From Ophiura sarsii (taxonomy: Eukaryota; Echinodermata; Ophiuroidea; Amphilepidida; Ophiuridae), in contig CM069447.1 in NCBI GenBank assembly GCA_035610835.1, positions 17,255,992 to 17,319,991 on the forward strand: a DNA stretch of 64,000 nt, given 5' to 3'. The translations under genes were made by a program, and so were the position numbers. Below, piece after piece: positions 12,212-24,442 of the stretch (position 1 is its first letter; the number at the start of each line of letters is the position of its first letter). The notes under the pieces were generated by a model. That model was not told where the DNA came from. It saw only the letters and a program-made list of their open reading frames with translations, and made no database searches.

Positions 12212-12480
12212 TTAAGTGGAAAGAATTTCAAGTTTTATGATAATTCAAACGTGTGTGTTGGTCTGCCATTATCTCTGACTCCTACATTTTCAAATGAAAA
12301 AAATGCAACAGACATATTGCCCTTTGGTGATAATTTTTATTACACGCAGGACATCTATACTACATTACCCTTAGGTTCGGTTAATGGCTTGTATTATTCA
12401 ATAGCTGTTTTCCTTGGTCTCAATTGCTTTTGTTTTTGTATTTGTATACTATTGCGGAAATAATTTCAAATTATCAAAAG
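12212..12480 (+). pseudogene. LRR receptor: extracellular loop 2 and helix 5
   Basis: The frame reads LPLSGKNFKFYDNSNVCVGL and then YYSIAVFLGLNCFCFC, which corresponds to loop 2 (with its cysteine) and helix 5 of relaxin-type LGRs. It ends at TAA 12,461-12,463; a one-base shift would continue as YYCGNNF. An AG|GTAAG at about 12,490 could be a splice donor. Joining at a single TTAA leaves a one-base frame mismatch with helix 4, so removing the insert alone would not restore the frame. Confidence 0.65.
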
Positions 12481-12919
12481 AATGAAAGAGGTAAGAAAAT
12501 ACAAAACAAGTTACCTCAGTAGACGTCAACAATGTGACAACATCACAATGCTTAGGGGTTTTCGCTTTATCCCTATTTTGGTGTTTTAAAGTGGTGAAAG
12601 TATATTGAATCGTTTTCCAAGCGACATTATAAAATGCATGCTATTTCCTAGTAAATTAAGAAGTGGTTTACGTTATAAAAAAACGAAAATTAATCAATTT
12701 CCCCCAAATATGAATAACCATTGAAATTAGAGCATCATCGAATAGTCAGTCATTTCTTTTAAACATTATTCTCTTGTCGTATAACCTGGCTGCCATTTAG
12801 GTTGTGTAAATACAATAAATTAGGAATTTATTGACTGAAAATTGATTTTCCACTATTTTTGCTTGTTTTGCCACATAACTTGTATATGTATTATGATACC
12901 TAAATCTTGATATTGAATC

Positions 12920-13010
12920 CAACCTCGACGGGGATTTGAACCCGAAACACCGTGTATTATATCTGTAATAATAACTTGTAGGTAATATATATTCGCACAG
13001 CCGCCACTTG
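12920..13010 (-). repeat. tRNA-like T-arm relic
   Basis: The minus strand holds GGGTTCAAATCCC, a perfect T-arm, next to degraded sequence. There is no convincing D arm. It probably belongs to a SINE or marks the edge of the inverted-repeat element that follows. Confidence 0.3.
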
Positions 13011-13054
13011 CCGTGATCAAGGTCCGTCGACCGAAACGTTGGTTTTATTGCCCA

Positions 13055-13392
13055 ATAAAATAGTAAGATTAAACGAGAACTTACCTTAAGTTAGATGTTT
13101 GATCGATATTTTATGAAGAAATGGTAGTGGAGGAGTAAAATGATAATAGAAACGCTGAGTGTAAACCAACATTCAAAGTAATGAGGCTAGAGTGATACAT
13201 TAAGTGCATGGACACACCACATCACATCGCTTTAGAATTGTAATATTAACTGATACTACATGTAATCTATGAAGAAATATGGGATGGGAGGGTATATTTT
13301 AGGGCATTTTACTCCTCCACTACTATTTCTTCATAAAATATCGATCAAACATCGAACTTAAGGTAAGTTCTCGTTTAATCTTACTATTTTAT
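13055..13392. repeat. Inverted repeat, about 85-bp arms
   Basis: The arm at 13,055-13,141 (AGTAAGATTAAACGAGAACT onward) is mirrored at 13,308-13,392 with few differences, leaving a spacer of about 165 bp. It has the form of a small foldback MITE. No coding sequence. Confidence 0.8.
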
Positions 13393-13746
13393 TTCGAAAT
13401 ACGTGTATTTCGTAAAATGAGACTTTAAAGCCTCTCTAGCCTCATACAAACTAAACACAAACATTTGATCAGTATTAAGAATAATATCAAGACAATAAAA
13501 TGTTTTTCTCAAAATATCATGTATTAAAATACACAAATATATAACAATGCTTGAAGATCAAGTGTATCAACGTCTGTTTTATACACCATCCTTGATGCAA
13601 TGTAATAGTTTTAAAACTATTCCTGCAAAACTGCACTTGCGAAGTTACTTTCCTTCGCTACTTATTTGTTATAATATAATTGAAAAGTCTTTTCACTAGA
13701 CCATCCTGCTGCAGCTTATATGTCTCCCATGGGAATGTTTCTCTTA

Positions 13747-15067
13747 GGGACCGTTCATTATTTATGGTGGAGGGGGGGTTGGGTAAACTATAGGGGGGGG
13801 GGGTCATGTAACTTTCATATGTTGAAATAGGGGGGTTATGTAACTTTTTATTCTTGAACAGGGTGGGGGGTTGTGTAAATTTGTTTAAACTATAAAGATG
13901 GTGGTGATAGGAGTGATTTTAGAGGCTATTTTGGAGTGTAAATGCCATTTTTTCTGCGCTTCGCGCATATTTTCTGAAAACCTATCGACTTCAAAAACTC
14001 ATTATCAGACGACTTCTAGACAGCAAATCGACGATATGGTGGAAAAAACATCTATATAATCATCAACGGTCGAGACATTAGAGCCACAGGGTGTATAATG
14101 TTACAAAATCCAATTTCAGGGTGCACTACACTAAATGGGGTATCCCCTACCCTTAAATCTGTGTTTAAAGCTAGAATCGGAAAGTATGCATCACAAAATC
14201 CTCAATTTAAAAAGACTTGGCAGTAATACAATTGCGTAAATGCCTATGATTTTTGATTAATTATGATTAATGGGACATCACCTACATGCACCCTGACTAT
14301 AAACTGTGAATATCATCTAGGTAAATGTTGAGAGATCTTTCAAATTTGTGCTTTTTACTGGAAACATTGGCGATTACGGCGACATTTCCAAGCTCGTCAG
14401 AGAGGTAGTCAACTCCATGGGTATATTTTGGAAAATCAAGCAGGTCAACCTACCTATTTTTTCACTTTTTTTTTTTGGGGGGGGGGGAATGTGATAATCT
14501 TTTTAAAAAAAAACTCTATATGGTCCAATTTTGTAATTTAGTGGTCTAAAACAGAGCTTTATATCGGTGTTTTTGTACATATCCCAATGGAGCTCTATTT
14601 AGTGGTGTGACACCTTCATGATTTAAAAATGTGATTTGTTGCATGCTTATCACCTCATTTCTGCTTTGCACCAATGCTCACAAAAGTAGAACGTTTCACT
14701 GGATTATACGTTTCTGCTCAGAATGTTCTAACTTGTTTGGGTTATAAAGACTCACAAAACCATCCAAAATGTATAAATATGAGAAGAAAAATATTTCCAA
14801 CTCGCTACGCTCGCCATTACTAATTTCACACAATAAAAAGAAGGGGCATCATAAAATTATTGGCTGTTCAGATAGGGCACAAACAAAATTTGACAACGTA
14901 GCCTATGCAGGAACAAAATTCCAAAGTTAAAGACAGCCCCTTAAGTATGTGACAAGTTGATTTTTTTCGAGGAGGGGGGGGGGGGGGGGGGGGGGGGGTA
15001 GGTAATTTTAACATACGAGTCTCACATTTGTCCCAACCGCCCTCCACTATAAATAATGAACGGTCCC
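13747..15067. mobile_element. MITE with GGGACCGTTCATTATTTAT ends, TTA duplication
   Basis: The left end GGGACCGTTCATTATTTATG and the right end ATAAATAATGAACGGTCCC are inverted copies flanked by TTA on each side. Long G runs sit just inside both ends (13,775-13,802; 14,974-14,998, the latter probably of uncertain length). No open frame suggests a transposase. Confidence 0.85.
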
Positions 15068-17180
15068 TTAGTTGGTTAAAGTTATAAAATAATGGAAGGG
15101 GTAGTCTGAAAACATCTATTTATGTTTTATGGCATATTTACTACAGAGTATGCTAATTTTTTTCATTCACACAAAGCTTGTTTGTGTTTTAGGTATCTAT
15201 ATTAAAGGTTATTAACACTACCCACTCTAACACTATTTGATATGGTTAAATACAAAACCCTCTAAAGTATATCTCTACCACTGAAAATGGAAAAAATGTA
15301 ATTTTTCTTATGAAAAACACTTGTTTGTCGTCACTTTAGAGGGCAAAAGTTTTCATACAAAAAAGATGTAACTGTCACAGAACTGTTTAACATATTTTAA
15401 ACAATGCTTATCAGAAACTACTCTGGAAGTTTCAAGTTCATAGCATAATATGTGGCAAGACAACACAGTATCAAAGAATTACATAGTGTTATACTTCTGA
15501 CTTGTCAACTTTGCAAATGTCAACAGTACTTTTTCCTCAATTGGGCTACACTGACTATGTAGCAGTGCACAAGTCTAAACCTTTGTTGAAGAAAATGTGG
15601 TCTAATTTGTCAAATTAGACCACATTTTTGACGAATTATTATTTTCAGTGTTACAGCTCACAAAGGTGTGTCATTTAGAAGCTCTTCAAAGCCTTGAGTA
15701 AAAGCTGTAACGTCCGTAACGATTTATGTAACGTCCGTAACGATTTATGTAATGTCCGTAACGCTCGTTAAGGTATTTCTAATTATAGATTGATTGATTT
15801 TTTTTTGCTCAATGATTGAACCCATCACAAACTAACAGCGAATGTGTGATGTTTTTAAAATCAGCCAATTAGTTTTCTCCCAGAGAAAAAAAAGATAAAA
15901 AATGTTACGGACGTTACACGATCCAATGGAAAAAATGAACGTAAAAATGCTAACTCGTATTGCGCCTTTCGCAAGTAATATCACTTTTTCGCTTTTTACT
16001 TTCATTGGAAGCTTTATTTAGAATAACTAAATCACAAATAGCATTTAAAAAGCAATACTTTATATTACAAAAATAATACACTTTCTTAACTAGCTTTTTT
16101 CAAGCCAAATTAAAAAAGCATTATCCTTTTTGCGCACCTATTTTCAAACGATGATGTAATGACCAAAACGAACAAATTGAGGTGAGATCATATCAGACTT
16201 GATAAATAGAGATATACCCCTTACCAACAATAGAAGAGAAAAACTTGTAAAACCAATTTGAAATTTTGGCTGTTTTTCACATTTGGCATGGAATTGGCCA
16301 GATGTAAACATTGATATCTGTATTTTGGTTATTTATTACTTACATGAAAATTGACCCAAACATTTACCAATTAAAATTGACCAATATGTTTACCAGAAAC
16401 CCATAATTTTCCTATATATTTGACAGATTTTTCTTACATTTCGGCAAACAAACAGTAAAATTAGGGATTTTAGACCCATAAATTTACAAAAAATTGCTTT
16501 GAAAAGAGGTCATTCAGTTACCAGAGGGTGAAAAATGGGACCCTATTTTGGCGGCACATCCCTGTAACCTCATATCCACTAAGTAACCCCCTCCTAGGGT
16601 CTATACCAGTTACTGCTGGAGTGATAATCTAAAGTTTGTGAGACAAGACAATAATTTGTGTATATTTCATGTTTATAGTTTAAAAAGGTGATATTGTTTT
16701 AACTGTTAGCATTTACTTGGGAAAAACCTCTGGCTTGCCTAGTAATATTGTATCAAAATAGATTGCTGGTGGGATTATCTAATGTTTGAGAGATAATCCA
16801 ATGCATGTCAGATAATCCAATGTGCGAGATGAGACAATAAAAATGTTTGCCAGATAAATTTGTCATGATATTATATTTCACCTGAATGTCAAAGTAAGTT
16901 GGTCATACTTTAGCCCCAATTTTAATTAATTTTACAACTTTCTTATCAAGATGTAATTTCAATGAAGGTGTTCATTGTATACCCTGAGGAAGGATACTCA
17001 TACTGTCAGGAATGTCACAACTAGTCAATCCATTTAATATAAGTTTAAAATAAAAATAAAAAAGTGAAATATTTATTATTATATCATTCATGCATATTTT
17101 CGGGTCATTTAATTGGTTGGTTAGTACCACGTGACTAAAAATAAAAGGACCATCCCATGTCCATTCATAAAAAATATACT
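15068..17180. other. Gene-free stretch with a short tandem repeat
   Basis: Nothing coding was recognised. At about 15,706-15,770 the unit GTAACGTCCGTAACGATTTAT repeats about three times, and an inverted form (TGTTACGGACGTTACACGAT) is at about 15,902, suggesting a small MITE of about 200 bp. Passages near 16,625 and 16,780 share GATAATC-rich text. Confidence 0.4.
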
Positions 17181-17185
17181 ATCCA

Positions 17186-17211
17186 TCGACGTATAGTAAT
17201 ACTATACGTCG
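17186..17211. repeat. Near-perfect 25-bp palindrome
   Basis: The hairpin GACGTATAGT/ACTATACGTC encloses AAT. It lies about 200 bp upstream of the Crypton-like fragment and next to a smaller inverted repeat (GTGTCACGCGACAC). It could be a recombinase end or just a MITE terminus. Confidence 0.7.
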
Positions 17212-17402
17212 CATCGTGTCACGCGACACTTTTACAGATACGCTTTCTATCCCGTTATTATTTTGAACTGCGACTTGTAAAACGATGTAAAACATTTGGT
17301 TCCCTGCGTATTTTTTTATGAATAAGTCGGTGGGGGAATACTGGGTACCAGCAACAGTTCGATATCAGACGATAATTATCAGACCGTATCACAACAAAAA
17401 CA

Positions 17403-17669
17403 ATGGCAGCTTTCGAGGAGAAACCGGGCCGTTTCGCTAAAGTTGATGACACTGTTTTGTCTAATTTAGTGAGTTCGGCAACCTCCAAGAACACGCACAA
17501 ACAAATAAAATACGCGGTGACCATACTATCCCAGTGGGTCATAGTATGGATTATCATTGAATGACATGTTGAAGCTGAACTGGACGAGTTTCTTCAGAAA
17601 TTCTACGCGGCTTGTCGCAAAACAGATGGATCGATGTATTTGATGAACTTGAATTTTTATGAACTATGA
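17403..17669 (+). pseudogene. Crypton-like / ZMYM-QRICH1-type domain fragment
   Basis: From ATG 17,403 the frame reads FEEKPGRFAKVDDTVLSNLV and SATSKNTHKQIKYAVTIL, stops at TGA 17,562-17,564, and continues in the same frame with AELDEFLQKFYAACRKTDGS. This resembles the N-terminal region of domesticated Crypton tyrosine recombinases (the DUF3504 group found in ZMYM2 and QRICH1), where a helical segment precedes an FYA-KDG motif. The catalytic part is missing; unrelated sequence follows TGA 17,667-17,669. It is either a dead Crypton copy or one exon of a gene whose other exons I could not find. The assignment is from memory of the motif pattern. Confidence 0.45.
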
Positions 17670-17920
17670 GCTAAGCACTCTTGAAAGATGTTTTAACATT
17701 CATGCTTTTATGAACACTGTTGACTGATGCTACAACCAGTCACAACTTGAAATCCATTGAAAAACTGACGGAAAGGACTATTCCATTATTGCTGTAGGTG
17801 AGTACGATATACTATTTGACATCTATCAATTGATTATAAATCTAATTATGAAATGATGTATTAAATGACCCAAAAATATACATGAATGATATAAAACAAA
17901 TATAATGCGTCTTAAATTCG

Positions 17921-18039
17921 TGGGATGGTACAAATATGATCACTCGGTGAAAGCTAGATTGTTCCATTTCACTCGCCTATCGGCTCGTGAAATGGAACAA
18001 TCTAGCTTTCACCTCGTGATCATATTTGTACCATCCCAC
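17921..18039. repeat. Hairpin with about 52-bp arms
   Basis: The arm TGGGATGGTACAAATATGAT... (17,921-17,972) is mirrored at 17,987-18,039, apart from a small CGG/CCT difference, around a 14-bp loop. This is a near-perfect cruciform or a very short foldback element. Confidence 0.85.
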
Positions 18040-19480
18040 TCATAGCCACATTATATTTGTATACTATAATTTACAGTGCACACACTCTTACGTATTCACA
18101 TGAAAATGCAGCTTGGTAATAAAGCAGCATCAAAATACTTGGAAGCAAAAGGACAATGGGTTTCAGAATTAGTGAGCCAACACTCGAAAGTCAAAGTTGA
18201 TGGCGCTTACACACTGCCCAACATCTACGATCAACTCGTCGCAACTATGCCCTCTATACACCGGCGACATCTACAGGAAATCCTTAATTCCTGTTGCTTC
18301 CAGACAGAGTTGCCAGTCTGACGAACCAGCTAGTTAAGCAGTGAAATGTAACCGAAATCGTGAGTAATCACTATTTATTGTATTTGTCACACCAACTAAA
18401 TCAAATCACAGAACTCCAAAGTCTTCACCGGCGAAAAATAATTCCTAATTTAAAATGGGAGAAGCCCAATCAGGATGATATAAAATGAATGTGTATTCCC
18501 CTATTCAGTTCAAAATTGGCGAGAATTGTGAGGCTTGTATTTGTCCATGTGCAAAAAGAATCCATGTCGTTACGCATTATTGGCGACAGTGTGTGTTTGC
18601 GCATCAAAAGCAAGTATCAGCGAGCGGTAGGTATTCCATTCGGGCCCACAGATAAATATTAGCCTCACAATTTCCGCCAATATAGAACTGATTAAACTAT
18701 AACTGAAAAGGAGACCCTACCCTTCCCACAATGCATTTCAAACATTGCGATTTGCTGGAGTAATTTATCATAATACAGCCAATCAGAATTCATAATTTCA
18801 AATCACAGGATCCAATCAGGACATCTATCTCACCGAATTCTCTTAGAGAACTTTCTTGGGGAGTTCCCGTAATTTGAAAGAGATTCTTTTCAATAAACCG
18901 GGCATCCTATAAAGGTATATACAGGGTAAATAAAAAAGAAATTGTGCACGGATTAAAACATCCATTTGACCTTGGTGGGTGCAATTGTTGTTTGTATAAA
19001 GCATAGTTAATCTAGTTTATCTTCCCCAAAAATGAAAGTAATCAACTTAAAAATAAGCAAACGGTGACCAGTTTTGCATAATGTTGACCGTGTTTTTTGC
19101 CATCCAGGTTCACTAGTGTCTATCTATTATCATGCAAACATCCTTGACAGCTCCATAGTATAAAACAGGTGAAACCTCTACTAAACAACACCATTATACA
19201 TAAATGGCATACACACATTTATATATTCTTTTGCACTAAATGGCACTAGTGTTGTTGTCAGAAACCTTCCCTGATTTCAAGCGTCTGTTGCATGCATCAC
19301 ACATTTTGTGTGTGTAACCTTGGGAATTTTTTTCACCCTAACCATAAATCCTAACCCTAATACAACATGTGCTACAATCCCTCACAGGGTTATTATAGCG
19401 CATGCATCACACGCGTCTACTGCATCTGAGACTTATTATAAAGGTGAGTAATTGTAGATATGCAGCCTGCCCCCAATCTG

Positions 19481-19640
19481 ATTTGCATCAATACAAGAGC
19501 AGTTACACCACCAGTTAAAAAGCATAACACAAATGGAACTATATTGAAACAAACCAATTTCATATCATTATACAGCAAATACTGCCCTCACATAAAATGA
19601 AAGAACTGATATACTTTACAGTAAACATGGACATTTTCGC
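19481..19640. repeat. Dispersed repeat, copy 1
   Basis: About 150 bp (ATCAATACAAGAGCAGTTAC onward) is repeated in the same orientation at 24,928-25,080. A second partial copy follows there at 25,080-25,200, and both lead into the phrase GCCTCAGGGTATATAGCAGG (also at about 19,838). It probably belongs to one transposon family. Confidence 0.75.
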
Positions 19641-19810
19641 GCTACAATAATTTTTGCACTCCAAGCAGCTACCGCGAAAATAAAAACATGCGAACATATT
19701 TATTCTGTGTGTAAGTCTATGTAATGAATTTTCAAATCGCAAATTTAAAAACAAGCGAAATGGATGAAAATCGGCAAAGCCCGAAAATTTGATCACGCTA
19801 AAATTACCAC
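19570..19810. mobile_element. MITE-like element rich in GCGAAAATAAAAA
   Basis: Ends related to TTTACAGTAAACATGGACAT and inner CGCGAAAATAAAAACATGCG match the composition of the element at 59,552-59,753 and partly the one at 41,665-41,880. The pattern CGCGAA ... TTCGCG with terminal ACTGTA marks a MITE family seen three times in this window. Confidence 0.55.
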
Positions 19811-19989
19811 TTATCCAGTATTCAAATCGGATATTGCCTCAGGGTATATAGCAGGAACAGGCAACATAATGCTGAATATTGATGGTTCCCAATATCCATT
19901 TCTACTCATTCCAATCTACAATGTAGTGATAATGTTCCCATCCTTGATAGCTCCATTTAGGTAGAAAACAGGGGATATCCCCTAAACAA

Positions 19990-21735
19990 CCCCAAGAACA
20001 CATGCCCTTAGGGTATACAGGGTGTCCTAGAATGATTTATAACACGTTTGAAACAGTAATAACAATATGAAAACCAACATTGCAGTCCAAATATAATATT
20101 TACAATATAATGAGGAACATTTTAAGAGTGCATGCCTGAGAGAATAGGATGATATGACAAAATCTAGGAACATGAAGGTTGTCCAATATTGCTCATATAT
20201 AGTTTGCTGGGTACAGTTGATGAAAGATTCAGGTTGACAAAGTTTGAAAATTCTGACCCCCCCTGACTTGGATTTTCTGCCCCATGGCATTTTAGCCCCA
20301 TTTTGAGCCATAAAATCATATAAAATCGTTTAAATTGTCTCTGTTTCTAAAGGCACAAAATGGGATTCTTTGCATCAACTGATTTTTTAATCCAGTCCAT
20401 ATATCATTGATATACAGCATTGGTATTGTGTAGATTCAACCAAAAATCACTCACCTCATTCTGAATTACGAGGGGGTCACAGAAAATAGTACCCCTACGA
20501 GGCATTGATTTTTGTGACGAAAAAGGGGCAATCTTTAAATGTGAATAGGATTTTATCCCAGCAGTGAATTGAAAAATGTCTTTCATAGCCGAATAGCTAA
20601 ATCACTTGTCTCTTCAGAAAACGTAAATCTGTTCTGGGGAAATGGTTTCTAGATACACCCAATGCAGTGTTTCTATAAGGCATTTTAGACATTTTTAAAC
20701 AATTGAATATATATGATTTATTTGAGAAATTGTTGTAATACAGGAATGTAATTCAATCAAATAGGTCACAGACTTTAAGAATATACTTATATTTGTATCT
20801 AAATGATTGTTTCTAAACAGAAAATATTTTTGAAGTGTTTTGAAATAAGATATTTTTGTTTTGATTTTAAAAGGTTACTTAAACCATACATTGCTGCTTC
20901 TGAGCAGCGATAGCTTTATTCCAAAGTCTCTCACATCAGAGAATTGAAGCAAAGGTTTGTGTAATCAAAGGTAACGGTCTTTTGAAGCAATCAGTGTTCC
21001 TAGATTGTATAGTAATATAAATTAGACACAATAGTTTGCTTAAATAGGTCAGGTTCAAATACAAATAGCCTACATCAATCAGTTTTTTACATCATTAGTT
21101 TTAAATACATTGATCCTAGTGTCAATCATACTGGAAATGTGGAATTGCCTAAGGGTAAAAAAGGTGTTTCTATGTTATAGTATTTTTTCCAAACGGGAGG
21201 ATGGCTGATCCATGGGTGGTGTGTGCTATAATAGATATTCTACTATAGGGACTATAACAATTGGACTATGACAATTGAATATACATTATCACCCTTGATA
21301 TAAATGTATATCTATAGATGCAATAGGACAAAGTGTTTCTATATAGGAGAGGCACAATTCCCATCATTATCCCAATAAAATAACTAGGGCAAAAGTTAGT
21401 CTCATAGATAGATAGATAGATGGGAAAATGCATCACTTTCTAGTTTGATTTAATCTTATCTAATTTTCTTCTAGTAACATGTGTTTTAACTTTGGGGCAA
21501 TAGCCTACTATTTGGGCTACCACATTTTTTTAATAACAAGATGGTGAATGATATGTCACACAAACAATATTTAGAATTTGTGTGGACCAGCTAGGTCTAT
21601 CTATAGTATACTGATCTTTGGCAAACCATGCACAACTACAGCAGCCTTGATATCAGAGGGACCAAAAATGATGTGTTAGGCATCATCATCTACATGACTC
21701 ATGTTCACCAGTTATTGGATATTATGAATAAGAAA
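19990..21735. other. Gene-free stretch
   Basis: No coding sequence, RNA gene or clear inverted repeat was recognised. A short GATA microsatellite (four units) is at about 21,407. Minus-strand open frames at 20,027-20,311 and 20,404-20,586 look random. Confidence 0.4.
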
Positions 21736-21739
21736 ATTA

Positions 21740-23193
21740 GTCGGGTATGGGATTACCGTACACCCCACCCACCCCACAGGACTCCCCCAAACCAACTTTT
21801 TGACTTACGGTCATGGTCCTAAAATATATTCAGGATGTTACCAAATATATTTTGGTACGTTAAGGGGTTATTCAAGATGGCGTTCAAAATGGCCGCCATA
21901 TTATGGCAATCAAAATGTATTGTAAAAGTATAGTTTTAAAAGTGGAATGTATGTATTTAGACCACTAGACACTCATATCCAGAACTTTTGCTTTGTTAAC
22001 ACACCTAAATCCAAGATGGCCGCTAAAATGGCTGCCAAAAATGTTAACATTCTATTAATTGGCATATGAATCAACATGTATGATCAGATCTACAGCCACT
22101 AGGCTTTATCGTAGACATATAGTGAATGCTGTCCCATTAGATTTGGGGTATTGGTATTACATAGTTTTACAAAACAATTGTTTTAGGTCATATAATATCA
22201 AATTAATCACTTTCGGCAGCCATTTTGGAAAGTGATACAGAATCAGAATTGTCACAGAGGTGGGCCTTATCAGTTTAGAACATACTAGTTGGTGAATTTG
22301 ATGTAATATACACTCACAATCTATTTTGGATTACCATTCACTCATGTAGACTATATTTACATTTACAGTGGCCATTTTGGTGGCCATCTTGGATTTAAAG
22401 TACATTGTTACAATGCAATTACACTGGATAGGAGTTACTAGTGGACTAATACATACATGCCCAATGTTAAAACTATAATTTCATCATACATGTTGGTTAT
22501 ATTATCCCATTTTATGGAATTCCGACAATTAGTTCAGTCATTATGGGACCTATTTTGTGGCCATTTTGGATTATTAAGTATGTTAACAAATCAAAAAATA
22601 TTGGATATGAGTTACTAGTGGTCTAATACATACATCCCATCATTAAAACTATATTTTCATGATACATTTTGGTTGATATTTACTGAATTCCAAATTGGTT
22701 TAGTCATTTTGGGACCCATTTTGGGCGCCATTTTGGATTTTTAACTATGATAACAAAGCAAAATACTGGTCATGAGTTACTAGTGGTCTAACACATACAT
22801 GTACACCCCATCGTTAAAACTTGCATGTTGGTTCATATTATGCCAATTTATGAAATTTTACCATTTTTGGCGGCCATTTTGGCGACCATCTTGGATTTAG
22901 GTGTGTCAACAAAGCAAACGTTCTGGATATGAGAGTGTAGTGGTCTTATGCATACATCCCACTATTAAAACTATACTTTCACCATACATTTTGATTGCTC
23001 TATGTCATTTTATGAGATCTGACCAGTTCTGGCGGTCATTTTGGACGCCATCTTGAATAATCCCTTAGCATAGCAAAATTATTTTTGGTAACATTCTGAA
23101 TATGTTTTAGAACCATGAAAGTAAGTAAAAAAAGTTGGTTTGGGGGAGTCCTGGGGAGAAGGGGGTGTACTGTAACCCCTGTTTATACCCGAC
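21740..23193. mobile_element. 1.45-kb element with about 150-bp inverted ends, TA duplication
   Basis: TTAGTCGGGTATGGGATTAC at the left is mirrored by TATACCCGACTAATA at the right, and similarity continues for about 150 bp inward (ACTCCCCCAAACCAACTTTT on both). TA flanks the GTCGGG ends. The interior is built of roughly 200-bp units carrying CAAGATGGCCGC, TTTTGGCGGCCATTTTGG and ACTAGTGGTCTAATACATAC. No open frame of note. Confidence 0.85.
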
Positions 23194-24372
23194 TAATATG
23201 TGTTCTTGTTTTAGAAAATATTAAAAATTACTATATAGAAACACTATGTTTTTCAGTATCCAGACACATTTCCCCAGCTAAGTTTGAATAGTTTTTGATA
23301 GCCAATGTGTCATGCTATGAGACTACAATCAGGTTATTTTAATTCACAGCTGGGATAAATTCCTGCAAGCGATTGAAGGTAGCCCCATTTTTACATAAAA
23401 CATCAAGATATTTGAGGGGGTGGGGGTCCTAAGTGGGACCCCCCTGGTGAGGAAGAAGGAGTTAAGTGAAATTTGGTTTGATCTTCACAATACTACACCC
23501 ATGTACTTACAATATTTTAACTCGATTAAAAAATAATTTGACAAAGGACATCAAGATTACAAGTATGAACATTATGCAAAAATGGGCAATTATATGCAAT
23601 TTTGGGAGATTTTGGGGCTTAAAAGGGGCTAAAACTTGATGGGGCACAACATCCAAGCTATAGGGGCCAGTATTTTCAAACCTTGTCAGCATGAATATTT
23701 CATCAAGTACATATACTAAACCAAAAAAGAGCAAAATCCGACAACCTTCATGTTCCGCCCACCATTTGGTTTTCTCAGGCACGCTCTCTTTCTATTAATT
23801 TCATGAAAACATCTTTATCTGTTCCAATTTGGCACGACATTAGGCCTATAAAAAAAAAAATTGGTGAAGGTATAAAAATACCTGTATAATCAAAATAGCA
23901 GTTCGAGTTTTATTTTAGATTCCATTTCTTGATTTATAAAGCAAGAAAGGTTCAGGGGAAATTTTGAAAAAAATGTTTAAAGTTCACCAAAATGTTTACG
24001 AAAATACAACAACAACAAAACAAATGCCCAACCAACCGACCCTATCTGAGAGGTCCATTTGCCCTCAAAACAGAGTGGCCCATTCTTTTGTTGCTAACCC
24101 TGGCTTCCAGTGGCTTACTGGTATAACTCAATAATGAAATTATATATAAGGTCAAAATGTTAAATTGTTCAAGACTGTAACTTACTTGCTTGCCTACCAC
24201 TTATTTTCGCAAGGGATGTTGTTTCGCGAAATTAAATACCCGCAAAAATAGCAGTAATTTTAAATTTGCAAAATAAGTATCCACAAAATGATAGTGTTTA
24301 ACAGTATTATAAAGAATAAATAATATATAGACTCGGACAAACTGGCGAGAATTAAATTAACAAAGACCTTCA

Positions 24373-24442
24373 AAATACACAGCCTCGAACCCGGTCCCTC
24401 TCGCTATCGCGGCGATTGGTCACTCCACTAGGCTACAGGGAC
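24373..24442 (-). repeat. tRNA-like SINE head
   Basis: The minus strand has TAGCCTAGTGGAGTGACCAA (D-arm-like) and GACCGGGTTCGAGGC (T-arm-like). The context repeats ATAGACT(C/T)(G/A)GACAAACTGGCGAG on both sides (24,327 and 24,657), so the SINE sits inside a larger repeat. It is not a plausible tRNA gene. Confidence 0.5.

Larger units (their letters stand above)
4528..12463 (+). pseudogene. LRR-containing GPCR (LGR/relaxin-receptor-like), broken
   Basis: Read end to end this is one receptor: signal peptide, a cysteine-containing N-terminal domain, about 40 leucine-rich repeats, a cysteine hinge and the first five helices of a rhodopsin-type seven-helix domain. Breaks are a one-base deletion near 7,031, an in-frame TAG at 7,098-7,100, a foldback insertion at 8,291-10,202, a one-base frame change near 10,410, and a TTAA-flanked insertion at 11,115-12,211 with a further frame change across it. 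Helices 6 and 7 were not found downstream. The family binds peptide hormones through the LRRs and signals through G proteins; the ligand here is unknown. Introns could explain some gaps, but not the stop and frame changes inside repeats. Recent decay of a tandem paralogue is the likeliest reading. Confidence 0.75.

Noticed and set aside
18076..18321. 81-codon plus-strand frame
   Set aside because: It resembles no family I know and lies among transposon remnants; it could be an exon but nothing supports it.
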